A stretch of 64,000 bases of DNA from Orientallactaga sibirica (GCA_036365145.1 JAEOAD010000001.1:103388001-103452000), one strand, 5' to 3'. Shown: positions 1 to 10,261, counted from the stretch's first letter. The notes: a model not told the origin generated them from the sequence alone. Numbers and translations are program-made.

Positions 1-175
1 ACAGAGAGAAAGTGAGAGAGAGGGAATACGTGTGCCAGGGTCTCTAGCCACTGCAAATGAACTCCAGATACGTATGCCACCATGTACATCTGGCTTATAT
101 GGGACTTGGAGAATTGAACCTGGGTCCTTAGGCTTTGCAGGCATGCACTTTAACTGCTAAGTCATCTCTCCAGCC
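1..175 (-). mobile_element. DIP-like tRNA-derived SINE, cut by window edge
   Basis: Antisense copy of the dominant SINE of the window. Read on the minus strand it opens with the pol III-promoter-like head (GGCTGGAGAGATGACTTAGC, then a B-box-like GGTTCAATTC), followed by the diagnostic body (chicken-wire match to the other copies: ccagatgtacat, tctggagttcatttgcagtgg) and a CT-rich stretch. The A-rich tail lies left of the window. Retroposed by L1 machinery; no protein. Confidence 0.9.
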
Positions 176-199
176 TCCTGGATGTTCTTAGCATGCAGG

Positions 200-360
200 T
201 TCTCAGCACTTTGGACCCAGGCTAGAACTATATCCCAGCTTTCCTGCATCTTCTACTTTCTGATGTCAAAAGATGGGGGCTTTCCTGCCTCCAGAGTCAC
301 ATGAGACAGTTTTGATAGTGAATCCCTTTGTATTTCTCTGGAGAAGCCTGACCAAAGTAG
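200..360 (+). mobile_element. Ancient ERVL-type LTR, 3' end (MLT2/MT2-like)
   Basis: The stretch ending in 'tttctctggagaagcctgaccaaagta' follows the layout of the 3' end of MLT2/MT2-type LTRs (AATCCCTTT... then TTTCTCTGGAGAA-CCTGAC). Only the last ~160 bp are recognisable and they are diverged. Its orientation is opposite to the better preserved ERVL LTR at 55485-56019, which ends with the same motif. Inference from memory of the family. Confidence 0.5.
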
Positions 361-784
361 TTTTTGAGAATAAACATTAGAAGAATTTTGAGTTTATCCA
401 CCATCTTGGTTTGAATGCACCTCCCTCTCTTGAATTAGCTGGCAGGCCAATCTCCAAAGCTGTACAGCATCCATCGTGTCAAGGAGAAGTGAAGAACAGA
501 GTTGCAGCACTGCGGTCATCTGTTCACTAAGTGTGGAAGTTCAAGCTGCAGAGTTTTAGGGAAAATTCATCCAGAGTGTCAGGGAACTGGGACATCTCCT
601 GATCTTGGAAAAGCTATGATTCTGAAACCCAGAACCTTCCATGAATCCCACTAAAGCCACTGAGACTATGTCATCTTCATCCTCACCATCCTCCTGTGAC
701 AATAGTGCTTTTTCCAGATTTTAGCAAAGAAGAAGCTAAGGTTCAGCTGTGTCCATGTGACTAAACCTCTTGGCTGTTTGATAC
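361..784. other. Non-coding interval, no recognised repeat
   Basis: No convincing ORF, repeat or RNA structure is seen. Base composition is like the surrounding sequence. Confidence 0.5.
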
Positions 785-814
785 ATTTTTTTTTCCACTG
801 AAGATTGCTTTTCA

Positions 815-1003
815 TCATCTTAAATTCTCTCTCTATATATGTATATATTTATATATTTGCACATGTGCTTGTGGGGTGCACCAAGGTCTGTTGCTGATGC
901 AAACAAATGCCCTTCTGGTTTTACATGGGTGGCTGGGAAGTTGAACCCGGGCTGGCATATTTTACAAACAAGCAGCTTTTGCTGTTGAGCCATTTTCCCT
1001 ACC
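815..1003 (-). mobile_element. Second tRNA-like SINE family (copy 1)
   Basis: On the minus strand it reads as a tRNA-like head (GGTAGGGAAAATGGCTCAAC, B-box-like GGGTTCAACTTCC) followed by a body different from the DIP copies: 'cacccatgtaaaaccagaagggcat', then 'ttgcatcagcaacagac'. The same body occurs at 33484-33676, also antisense. Peptides translated through the two copies are recognisably alike (both begin KMAQQ and share an ACQ/ICQxGF stretch), which reflects shared repeat origin and not a gene. Diverged, so probably older than the DIP copies. Confidence 0.6.
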
Positions 1004-1183
1004 AACTAAATAATATTTGTGATTTCTAAGAATTTGAAAGAACAGAAGAATAGACAAACAGGACATATGAATAAATTCAAGTCTGCTGTCAAAACTTTCC
1101 CTAGCCCTGAGATCCTAGAAAAGATGCTCTTGGCCCATTGCATGCAGATTCCTGAGGAAGCCTAGGGAGCAAACTAATGTTTG

Positions 1184-1184
<1 letters not shown>

Positions 1185-1230
<46 letters not shown>
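1185..1230. repeat. (TG)n microsatellite
   Basis: About 23 uninterrupted TG dinucleotides directly abutting the antisense B1 on its tail side, so it may have grown from the B1 tail or insertion site. Confidence 0.95.
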
Positions 1231-1235
<5 letters not shown>

Positions 1236-1364
1236 CGAGGTAGGGTCTCGCTCTAGCCCAAGCTGACCTGGAATTTACTATGTAGTCTCAGGATGGCCTT
1301 GAATTCATGGTGATCCTCCTACCTCTGTCGCTGGGATTAAAGATGTGTGCCACCATGCCCGGTG
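1231..1364 (-). mobile_element. B1 SINE (7SL-derived)
   Basis: Nearly full-length antisense B1. On the minus strand it begins with the conserved CACCGGGCATGGTGGCACAC head, keeps the CTTTAATCCCAGC region and ends in the GAGACCCTACCTCGG-type tail. Derived from 7SL RNA. Confidence 0.93.
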
Positions 1365-1539
1365 TACGTGTGATTTGTTTCTGGACTTATTCTTCCTTCC
1401 CACTGGCCCATTTGCCTGTCTTAGTAATAGGAGCACAGAAAGACAGCAATTTAAGAAGTGCAGCCACTTCATACCGTCCAGCTCTTATTTTTCATCACTA
1501 TTATTTAGGTTCTTTCAGATTCAATACATTTTTCATGTA

Positions 1540-2150
1540 AGCTTTTTAATAAGCGTGTCAATTTTCATAAAAAAATCTTACTGTTTTCATTGGAATCAAA
1601 TATGTAGATATATTTTAGAATGAGTATTTAATGATATCAACTCTTACCATTTTGTCCAATTTCTTCTTAATCAGCCTTTTGGTTTTCTTCTTTGTTTTTT
1701 TTAATGTGTGTGCATGTTTATGTACAAGTATATGTGTTCATGTGTGGGTGTACTATGTAGAGGTCAGAGGACAAATTCTGGAGTTGTCCTCAGGAATATA
1801 CATTTTTTTTTTTTTTTTTTTTGGAGACAAGGTTTCTCATTGGCTTGGAGCTCACCAAGTAGGCTAGACTGGCTGGCCAGAAAAGTCCAGAGATCCTCAT
1901 GTCTCTACCTCACCAGCACTAGCATTCCAGGTATATGCCACCTCGCCTGGCCTTTTGTGTGTGGGTTCTAGGGATCCAAACTCAGGTCCTATGGTAAGCA
2001 CTGAACTATCTTCCCAGTCCTCTTGTTGTTTTCAGTGTCAAGAATTATATGCGTTTTGTTAATTTACTCTTAGATATGGCCATTTATAATGTTATTATGG
2101 ATGTCTCTTTCAAATTTTATATCCCAAATTATTTTTTTGTCAATGTGTCC
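1540..2150 (-). mobile_element. Ancient L1 ORF2 fragment split by a B4 SINE
   Basis: The blocks 1540-1690 and 2026-2150 read on the minus strand like degenerate L1 ORF2, including the region whose antisense runs 'ggaatcaaatatgtagat...' and '...atggccatttataatgttattatggatg'. The B4 at 1695-2023 lies between them. Reading frames are destroyed. Assignment rests on memory of mammalian L1 ORF2 antisense sequence. Confidence 0.5.
1695..2023 (-). mobile_element. B4-type SINE
   Basis: Antisense B4. From left to right it has the GT-rich tail, 'gaggtcagaggacaa', a B1-like centre (ggagacaaggtttctca, ggctagactggctggcca) and the ID/tRNA-like head ending 'actatcttcccagtcc'. It carries an internal T(18) run at 1805-1822. 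Inserted into an old L1. Confidence 0.85.
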
Positions 2151-2254
2151 AAACACAGTTGATTTTGATGTGTTGATCTTCATGTTTAGAGAGCTCTTGG
2201 CTGTGAGGGAAGTCATGCCACATGGCCTTACTATGTCTCCCAAGCATCAAGATA

Positions 2255-2256
<2 letters not shown>

Positions 2257-2292
<36 letters not shown>

Positions 2293-2574
2293 ATATATGC
2301 ATGTACGTGTGCAGATGTGTGCCCCCGGGTGCACATGTGCTGATGTCAGAATCACTCTTCTGCTTTGGTTCCGTGAGACAGGGTCTCTCACTGAACCTGG
2401 AGCCATTTTTCTGCTAGACTGACCAGCAAGCCCTAGAGATCCTCTTGTCTCTCCTCGCCCCACACCAGTGCTGGGCTTGTAGCCGGGTATGGCCACACCC
2501 AGCTTTTTACATGGTTGCTGGTGATCAAACTCAGATCCTGATGCTTTTATCCACTGAGCCATCTCCCCAGCCCC
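2257..2574 (-). mobile_element. B4-type SINE with (TG)n tail
   Basis: Antisense B4: the (TG)16 run at 2257-2288 is the expanded tail, followed by the B1-like centre (gagacagggtctctcactg) and the tRNA-like head ending 'ccactgagccatctccccagcccc'. Better preserved than the copy at 1695. Confidence 0.9.
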
Positions 2575-2742
2575 CAAGCAGCCAATTTTTTAAGAGCCAG
2601 GAGGGTTTTCTTAGTAGTTCTCTAGAGACTCAAGCAGTGGGAGGAGTTGTGAGGTGTTTGTTGATTACTTCTCCAGATTCTGTGTTAATCTTTCTCTCTT
2701 CTTCATCTTAATTCTTCCCTCCTCTTCTTCCTCCTTCTTCTT

Positions 2743-2881
2743 TTTTGAGTTAGGGTCTTGCTCTAGCTCAGTCTGACCTGGAATTCACTATGTAGTCTCA
2801 GGGTAGTGTCGAACTCACAGCTATCCTCTTACCTCTGTCTCCCCAGTGTTGGTATTGATGGCGTGTGCCACCACGCCTGGT
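2743..2881 (-). mobile_element. B1 SINE
   Basis: Antisense B1 of near full length; minus-strand start is the CACCAGGCGTGGTGGCACAC head. A CTT/CCT-rich run (2701-2742) sits at its tail side and is probably the decayed A/G-rich tail. Confidence 0.92.
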
Positions 2882-2884
2882 GCC

Positions 2885-3978
2885 TCCCTTCTTTAGAACC
2901 ATGTCTATTCCTAGGAATGCTTTTCTTGACTCAGTTTTTACCCAGATCCAACACTCTCAGAACTGGGCATTTCATACCCAGCACTCAATCAGGTATGCTT
3001 GTTTTAAGTGTAGTTGTGAGCATGGGTTCAGCCCCCGCATATGACAAAAGCTAGTTGACCACTGAACTCCTGTTCTAAAAGTGAAAGTATCCTTTTTTTT
3101 CTTTTTGGATGAGTAAATGAATCAAAATTGGGGATGCTGAGTTTGGGAAGAGTTTTGTGCTGCTGCTAAACATTATAGCTCTTTGTTGTATTTGATTTAA
3201 TTATTTCAATAAATAGTCCAAATGGAATTTAAATTTTTAAAATCATTTACTGGAATAAAAAGACAAGCATTTAACTTGGAAATATTCCAGAAAAAAACAA
3301 CAATGTGTAATGCCTTTTAATGTATCTCTCCTATGTTTTTCACAGGAGAAAACACTTAATGATACTATTCCTGGATTTTCCAGTTTTTAGTACAGCGGGA
3401 ATCTGATTTAGGGGACATGGTAGCTGCTAATTCAGCCCCACATGAACTTTCTTAAGGGAGGCAGTATGACATTAGCAAGACAGGACCAAGTCTCAGAATC
3501 TGGATACTTCACCCAATGATTTTAAAGTCTGGCTACTTATCAAAATCATCTGCCAAACCTTACAAATTATTCCATGATAAGAAGTTACATTCAGTAAGTT
3601 TGGAAGCAAACCTTGGAGCTGAATTAAAAAAAAAAACAAAAAACCTAGATAATTCTGCTGATCAGCAAAGCTTGGGAATGTAAAGTTTAAATGCCATGGA
3701 CATTTTCTGCAGGCTCACCCTATCTTTTTGGACTAGCCAAGGCAAGGAGAGCTTCTTTATCAGCCGGGCATTGCAGTCTGTGCATGGGGAGGAGCAATGT
3801 GGACAAGGCAGTTACCTTTGTTTACACAGCTAAGAATGTCAAAATGCTTATGTTAGAAGTTTTACCTAATTGGTCAGTTCTATTAGGGACCAAAGCTGGA
3901 CTTCATCTCCTGTTCGAAATGTTTGTGGCTCTTGATGAAAAAGTAAAAATAAAAACATTCCAATAAAAACTTCCCATA
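2885..3978. other. Non-coding interval, no recognised repeat
   Basis: About 1.1 kb. A 91-codon ORF at 3691-3966 has no recognisable motif, no neighbouring exon and no codon pattern that stands out; I do not call it a gene. Some AT-rich stretches (3180-3260) and short A runs only. Confidence 0.5.
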
Positions 3979-3979
3979 G

Positions 3980-4203
3980 GGGGCCAGGTATGGTGGTACA
4001 TGTCTTTAATCCCAGCACTTGGGAGGCAGAGGTAGGAGGATTATTTTCACAATGAGTTCAAGGCTACCCTGAGACTACATAGTGAATTCCAGGCCAGCCT
4101 GGACTAGAGTGAAAAGGGTTTCACTACCTCAAAAACAAAACAAAACAAAACAAAACAAAACAAAACAAAACAAAACAAAACAAAACAAAACAAAACAAAA
4201 AAA
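3980..4203 (+). mobile_element. B1 SINE with expanded (AAAAC)n tail
   Basis: Sense B1 from the GGGCCAGGTATGGTGG head to about 4128, followed by a long (AAAAC)n tail of roughly 14 units to 4203. It is flanked by 'aaaacttcccatag' (left) and 'aacttccattag' (right), an imperfect target-site duplication. Confidence 0.92.
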
Positions 4204-4216
4204 CAACTTCCATTAG

Positions 4217-4447
4217 GGCTGGAGAGATGGCTTAGCAGTTAAGGCCCTTGTCTGCAAAACCTAAGGACCCAAGTTTAATTCCCCAGAACCCACATAATGC
4301 AGAGGCACAAGGTGGCAAGTGTGTCTGGAATTCATTTGCAGTTTGCTAGGAGGTCCTAATGTGCCGATTGTCTCTCTCCCTTATCTCTCTCTCCCAAATA
4401 AATAAATAAATACACACACACACACAAGTAAATAAAGTATTTTTAAA
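4217..4447 (+). mobile_element. DIP-like SINE
   Basis: Sense copy with A-box-like TGGCTTAGCAG, B-box-like region, diagnostic body (gcacaaggtggcaagtg) and a tail of AAATA units plus (CA)n. Flanked by 'aacttccattag' (4205-4216) and 'aacttccaata' (4448-4458), so it landed in the target duplication of the neighbouring B1. Confidence 0.93.
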
Positions 4448-4523
4448 AACTTCCAATAAAGAAGGCAACTGAGAGGAAAACATTTTGTGTGAGTTATGAT
4501 GAATAAAAATATATATGATGAAT

Positions 4524-4594
4524 GAAAAAGCATTTGTTTGTGGTATTCAGGCCATTAAAAATAAAACATCAACATTGGGGTTTACAAGTATTTT
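4524..4594 (+). repeat. 71-bp direct repeat, left copy
   Basis: The stretch from 'aaaaagcatttg' to 'tttacaagtattttt' recurs at about 5985-6056 with roughly five mismatches (about 93% identity by eye). The two copies flank the head-to-head L1 pair and a SINE fragment. It is not part of any repeat family seen elsewhere in the window. Confidence 0.8.
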
Positions 4595-4675
4595 TTTTTC
4601 TTTTTATAAATATTTTTATTTTTATTTATTTGTTTGAGAGAGAGAGAGTGTGTATGCCAGAGCCTCTAGCCACTT
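4591..4675 (-). mobile_element. DIP-like SINE fragment (3' end only)
   Basis: Antisense tail and CT-rich portion (T-rich run, then GAGAGAGAGAGTG and 'tgccagagcctctagccact'). The head is missing: the copy is cut off where the L1 begins at about 4676. Confidence 0.8.
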
Positions 4676-5070
4676 TATTTACTTATTTTTATTTTATTTT
4701 TTAAAAATTATTGTTTTTTATTGACTTTTATACTTACATACGAAAAAACCCACCTGATATTTCCCTCCCCTCCCTCCCCTCCCCCCATTCCACTTTAGAA
4801 CTCCAGTCTCCACCATATCCCCTCCCTCTCTCCATTAGTCTCTCTTTTAATTTGATGACATCATCTTTTTCTTCTATTTTGAGGGTCTTGTGGAGTATTG
4901 CTAGGCACTGCAAGGTCATGGATATTGAGGCCAATTTCTGTCTGGGCAGTTGCATTGTAAGAGGTCATACCCTTCCTTTGGCTCTTCCATTCTATCCGCC
5001 CCCTCTTCCGCAATGGTCCCTGAGCCTTGGAGGGTGTGACAGAGGTGTTTCAGTGCTGGGTATTTTTTAA
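4676..5070 (-). mobile_element. Rodent L1 3' end, type A, antisense
   Basis: Read on the minus strand this is an L1 3'UTR: 'ccaaggctcagggacc', 'gatgatgtcatcaaattaaa', a G-rich polypurine stretch (antisense of 4757-4795) and the terminal GTCAATAAA-like signal before an A-rich tail. The same 3' end recurs in sense at 5620-5945, 22903-23130 and 61240-61425. 5'-truncated. Joined head-to-head to the sense copy that starts near 5071. Confidence 0.85.
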
Positions 5071-5945
5071 GACCCTATTGCTGAAGACTCCACATGCTTG
5101 GGCTGCAAGGTCACTGGAAAGTCTTGCTGGAGCTGAGCTGAAAACCTCTTCCATGTAGAACTGACAGAAAGCTGGAGGAAAACTACACTGCATGCAGCTC
5201 ATGGGAGAGAGTGAATTTATCAGAGGAGGTAAACTACAGAGGACACTGCAAACCTTAAATTTGGCCAGCCAGGCCAAATGAGCCAACTGGTGCAATGGTG
5301 GCATGTCTGTTATGGAAGAAACCAACGGCTCTCTAATTGGACTGAAGACCCGCTCCACAGGAGGGAATACATGCCTGATACTGAAAACCTATGACAGGGG
5401 AAGTCATGAGCCCTAGGGGTGTAATGTCTGCTGGTGTCTGGATAAATGTACATATTATGCTCACCAAACTGCCCAGTAAGCACTTACTGTAATTTTCATA
5501 CCTATATATTAATGCTACTCTCACTTTTGGTTAGAGAAGCTTCTCTTCTCAGGTGGTGAGAACCTTGGGATGACTCAGAAGGTATCACAAGGGCTGAGAA
5601 GAAGTGACAGAGGAGTGCTCAGCACTGACACATCTCTATCACACCTTCCAAGGCTCAGGGTCCATTGTGGAAGAGGTGGCAGAAAGAATGTAAGAGCCAA
5701 AGGAAGCATAGGACTTCTTACAATGCACTCTTCCAGACACAAAATGCCCTGGATATCTATGACCTCACAGTGCCTAACACTACCTACACAAGACCATCAT
5801 AATAGGAGGAAAGATGATGACATCAAAATAAATGAGAGACTGATTGAGAGGGGGAGGGGAAGAAGAGGGAAGTGTGGGAGGGCGAGGGAATTACCATGGT
5901 TTATTGTCTAAAATTATGGAAGTTGTCAATAAAAAAATAAAATAA
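5071..5945 (+). mobile_element. Rodent L1 3'UTR and 3' end, type A, sense
   Basis: Long 3'UTR copy without ORF2. It includes 'accaacggctctctaattgg', 'gatactgaaaacctatgac', 'ctctcacttttggttag' and the type-A terminus ending GTCAATAAA plus an A-rich tail to about 5985. The part 5395-5533 is repeated at 63850-64000. A 113-codon ORF inside it (5570-5911) is UTR sequence. With 4676-5070 it forms an inverted repeat with arms of about 330 bp. Confidence 0.85.
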
Positions 5946-5984
5946 AATAAAAATAAAAAATAATATAAAATGGGTTTCAGATTT

Positions 5985-6056
5985 TTAAAAAGCATTTGTA
6001 TGTGGTATTCAGGCCTTTAAGAGTAAAACATCAACATTGGTGTTTACAAGTATTTT
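5985..6056 (+). repeat. 71-bp direct repeat, right copy
   Basis: Right-hand partner of 4524-4594. It lies just after the A-rich tail of the sense L1 and just before the T-rich start of another antisense L1. Confidence 0.8.
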
Positions 6057-6545
6057 TAAATTTTTCCTTTGACAACTTTATACATATATATGCTATAATT
6101 TGATCATACAAACACTCCATTATCCTCTGTTGTCTCCTTCCCACTCCAACTGAACCCCTTCTTCTTCCCCCACGTCCTAGTGGATACATCACTGAAGAGA
6201 ATGCCCCCCCGGCATGCACTGGTTATTAGTAGCCCCTCAGGGAGTGGGGGGGATCAAAATCACCTCTCCGGTCTATGACTGCATGGCGACTGTCTCTGCC
6301 TTGCTCCCGTCTTGTGCATGTATGTAACCACAGCTGCTGTGAGCTCATGACTGTAATGACTATGTAGCATGGGAGGAGAGTTACATAGCCTTCCCCCATC
6401 CTTGGACTGTTACCTTCTCCCCACCCCCGCTTCCACAATGTTCTCTGAGCTTTGGAGCAGGGTGATATCCATGTCCCATAGAAAGCCGAGCGCTTGGCAG
6501 TCACTTATTTTCAGCACTTTGACCAGTTACCAGAGTCAGCATTAA
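6056..6545 (-). mobile_element. Older rodent L1 3'UTR (Lx-like), antisense
   Basis: Minus-strand L1 3'UTR starting with a T-rich tail complement. It has 'accacagctgctgtgagctcatgac', 'cttccacaatgttctctgagctttgg' and 'cacttattttcagcactttgacca', which I recognise from old rodent L1 (Lx) 3'UTRs. The left end holds a C-run (6205-6212). The 5' boundary is uncertain. Confidence 0.7.
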
Positions 6546-8084
6546 GCACAGCTGAGTTCAAACAGCAACCATTCTCTGCCCTAGCCTGGGCATTTGTAGT
6601 TTTAAAAGCGCCCTTTGGTGGCCATTTGACAATTATCTGTGAAATGAAGCTTCCACCCTTGTGGGGAGGGGGCAGCTGATGGTCTTCATCTACTTTAGCT
6701 CCAGGCACTGGTACCTGAGTTGGAGGAGAACTGGAAGTTCTGTTGTTATTAGGTGAGTTGTGCCTCAAGGAATCTCACTTCTTGCCTTGTTTCAAATTTC
6801 CTGAGTCCACAGAAGCACCTTGTGGGCTGTGCAGGCAGCTAATTGGTTGTGAAGTGTTTCAGGATGGTGGGCAGCTGATGATTGTAAGCATTGGCAAACA
6901 ATAATCCATTGAGCTGGGCCCAGAAAGATATCATCTGGGGATCACCCTGCAGGATAGATGTGCTGATTATTGGGTCATACTAAGAGTTTCTCCTTGTGAA
7001 ATTGGATTATGGTTCAGATGGGTCAACAAGGAGATGGCTTCCTTGGAACTTCACTAGTGTAGAAGTCTTCAAAGAGGGTCCTGTGGATCCCAAGTCCTGC
7101 ATGCTATTTCCAGCTAAAGTAACCATGAGAATTATCTTACAAGGCTATGACGTGAACTAACCCTACACAGTTCCCCCCATGCTGCGCTGTAAACATTATA
7201 GTAGAGAGCTGAGCACTTTCCCAGCAAGAGCAGCAGTTCAATGTGTTCGTCCAGTGGGTGTGAAGGAGGGAAAGTGGGAGTATGCGACGGGCATCTCATG
7301 GATTGAGATGGGCACTGGTCAACTTCTTGCAACGTGCAGGTTGGCTCTATAACTAGAAATAAACCAGAATATCAGGAGTGCTGAGGATAATGTAGTTAAT
7401 TCCAGATGTTCCTCTGGAAGCCCATAAGTGTGTTAAATTATCCATTTCCATAAGCCATTAGTGCATCTCCAACAATAGGGATTCACTCTGTAGATCCATC
7501 AAATGCTGCAGAGTAATGAGATGGGCATCGGGCAGGGCAGGGTAGGGCAGGGAACTGTGAAAGAAGGTAGCTGAAGAGACAATGTTTTTCAATTATATAT
7601 GGTGTTAATGATCCGTGCTTTGTTTATTTCCCTTTGTGTGAATGGATGAGAGTGATCACAATAGTAAACGGAGCCCAGTATTATTCCTAAAACAATGCAA
7701 GTATACTGGATCACAAAGAAAGTTGATAATTTGTTTTTAATGCAATGTTGGCATGATCTGAGCTTGATTTCATATTTAAGCCTTATCCAGTCATAACATT
7801 AATCAATAGATTACTGAATGCTTTCTAAGGGCCCAGCCCTGAGCCTTAGTCTTCACATGAGCTCTCTGAAAGTATGCACTGAGCTTCAGAGAGGTTCGGT
7901 GTTTTTATTGATTTCCATTGGCTTCTTTGACCGTTCCTTGAAGACGGACTAGAGGTGTTGAAGTAGAGCTCAGACACTGACTTCCTACTTCTCCCTGAAG
8001 AGCATCTTGAAACTTAAATTCCGTCCCTCAAGAGGAAGGTCTCCAAATTTAATTTCACAGTATTAATTAAAAATAAAGTTTCGT
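6546..8084. other. Non-coding interval, no recognised repeat
   Basis: About 1.5 kb without SINEs. A short GGGCA-type repetition lies at 7530-7552. No ORF above 66 codons and none with recognisable content. Confidence 0.5.
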
Positions 8085-8414
8085 GGCTGGGGAGATGACT
8101 CATCAGGAAAGAGCACTTGCTATGCAAGCATGAGAATCTGCGCATGATCTGTAGCATCCACATAAAAAGCTGGACATGGTCCACATGCCTGTAACCTCGA
8201 TGTTGAGGCAGGCAGAGACAGAAGAATTACTTGGTCTCCCCTACTCACTCAGTCTGACTGAAAAAGAATGACAGCTCCAGGTTCACTGAGAGACTCTGCC
8301 ATAGGGAAAAAAGACAGAAGAATGGTAAAGGACACTTGATTTCTTCCTCTGACCTCTGCGTGTATAGACATGGAGTGCGTGCATCTGTACACCCACATGC
8401 ATTTACCACGCTCC

Positions 8415-8416
<2 letters not shown>
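8085..8416 (+). mobile_element. B4-type SINE
   Basis: Sense B4: tRNA/ID-like head (GGCTGGGGAGATGACTCATC), B1-like middle (cctgtaacctcgatgttgaggcaggcagagacag), conserved 'ggttcactgagagactctgcc' and 'gacctctgcgtgt', running into the (CA)n at 8417. Confidence 0.9.

Positions 8417-8458
<42 letters not shown>
8417..8458. repeat. (CA)n microsatellite at B4 tail
   Basis: About 20 CA units in the B4 tail, followed by a short (CAA)n run at 8477-8496. Confidence 0.95.
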
Positions 8459-8499
8459 ACACACCACATATTACACATGCAACAACAACAACAAAACTC

Positions 8500-9443
8500 C
8501 AACCATCCCAAACCTAGAAAGTTTAAAGTTGCTAACAATCAATATTTTTAACAATTTACTTACTTGTCACAAATATGAAATGGGACTTTTGTGTTTCCTT
8601 GCCAATACACCAATGCATCAATAAATTTAGTGTACCCCAGATTCTTGTCTTATGAATTTAAAGGTATGGTTTATTGTATATCCACTGGTTCCTTTCTCAA
8701 CAATAATCACTCACAAGTATTTATACACATATATGAGGATTTGGGTTGTGAAGTGATGTGAGTGGAAACATGCCATACATATGTGTGCTTCTTGCTTTTG
8801 TCACTTATTATTATTGCTTACTTTGAGGCAAACCAGCTACATGGATGGAGTCAGGATACATTCATGTAAACAGCCTAGAGCTGCCCTAGCAAGAACACCA
8901 CCTTCCCAGCCACAGACCTAGGACTGAATGAGGGAGAAATGCCAGCATCTGGGCAATGAGAAAGGATGTATCCTTTCAACAGGCATTGGGGGCAGAGTTA
9001 TGCAGATGTCGGGCGCATCTTGCTTTGTGAATCGGATCATGCCAGTAGTATAATTAAACATCTCTGCCTGGCTAAAGGCACTGCAGCCCTCCCATCATAA
9101 GGGTATTTCTAGTTGGTGTGAATAGGGATCATTGCTCATTAGTTTTAAGGGAAATAATTATTTCCTTAGCAATCAAAGCCAAGTTATTTTTAAGGAAATT
9201 TAAATATTAGCTACTGGGGAAAGGAGTCTCCATACTCCATATTCCATGAATTGCTGAAAATCTATCACAGCAATCTTAGTTCATCAAAGCAGGGCTTGCT
9301 ACCCAGAGCAAATTAAATGTTCATAACCCACCGAAAGCCCCCTCTCCATCATTAAAATGCTCACTGCTAATAGAAACTTCTTATCAGGAGGCAAGAAAAT
9401 ATGTTTGTGCTAGATGAATAAAAAGTTTTTTTTTAAATTACTG
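8500..9443. other. Repeat-free non-coding interval
   Basis: No SINE, L1 or LTR seen. Contains a perfect 16-bp palindrome GGAAATAATTATTTCC at 9150-9165 within an AT-rich stretch (9120-9220). May include old conserved sequence; cannot be judged without alignment. Confidence 0.5.
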
Positions 9444-9765
9444 GCCTGGGGAGATGGCTCAGTAGACAAAACACTTGTAATGCAAGAATGAGAACCAGAG
9501 TTTGGATCCCCAGCACCCACATAAATGCTAAGCAGGCATGGTGGGCTGCTTGTCATCTTAGTACTAGGGAAATAGAAGCAAATTTCACTAAACTAGCCAA
9601 ATCACTGAGCACTGGGTTCAGCTGAGAGATCCTGCCTCAGCATATAAGGTGGACAGCAATTGAAAGAGATGAAGGATGTCAGTCTCTGGCCTCCATACAC
9701 ATGTGCACACACATGCACGCACGCTCACACACACATGCACCCATAGACATACAAAAATGCACATA
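9444..9765 (+). mobile_element. B4-type SINE
   Basis: Sense B4: head CTGGGGAGATGGCTCAGTAG, 'ggatccccagcacccacataaa', middle part, 'gcactgggttcagctgagagatcctgcctca', 'ctggcctccatacacatg' and a CA/TGCA-rich tail running to the B1 at 9766. Confidence 0.9.
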
Positions 9766-9900
9766 CACATGCATGGTGGTGCACACCTTCAATCCCAGAA
9801 CTTGGGAGGCAGAGGTTGGTAGATTACCATGAGTTCAAGGCCAACATGGGTTAGAGTGAGACCGTGCCTCAAAACAAAACAAAATAAAATCCCAAAGGAT
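9766..9900 (+). mobile_element. B1 SINE, 5'-truncated
   Basis: Sense B1 starting inside the head (gcatggtggtgcacacc), with the AATCCCAGAACTTGGGAGG region and a short (AAAAC)n tail. It is inserted in or joined to the tail of the B4. Confidence 0.9.
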
Positions 9901-10261
9901 AAGGCTTTGAAAAGTCTTTAAGACTTTTTATGCAGAAGGGTGGTCAGCACTGAACATGGTTTTGCTAACTTGGAAGATGCAAAATCAGGAACCCTCTAAG
10001 TAGTAAAATAGCAAGAGGGTCCTTAGGTCATAGACCCCTGGGTTTATTCTTACTCCCCTCTCAGGGTTCCCATACACTCCTGGGGGTGCATTTCTGTCCT
10101 GCTATCTTTTGGTTTCAGTCTTTCAATTCATATCTTTTATTTGGTTACTTACTCTGTTCTAGGAAGAGCAAGGAGGGAGGGTGGGTTACAGTTTCCAACT
10201 CATTAAGTTCCTTCAGGGCAGAAACTGTCTTGCTGGTGGCAGTGAACATAAAAATAGAAGA
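9901..10261. other. Non-coding interval, no recognised repeat
   Basis: Nothing recognised; a 60-codon ORF at 10086 shows no motif. Confidence 0.45.

Noticed and set aside
5570..5911. 113-codon ORF that looked like a basic protein
   Set aside because: It lies wholly in an L1 3'UTR that recurs elsewhere in the window.
4676..5945. Twin-priming L1 5' inversion
   Set aside because: The antisense segment has its own 3' terminus and tail and overlaps the sense segment in sequence, so it is not the upstream part of one L1.
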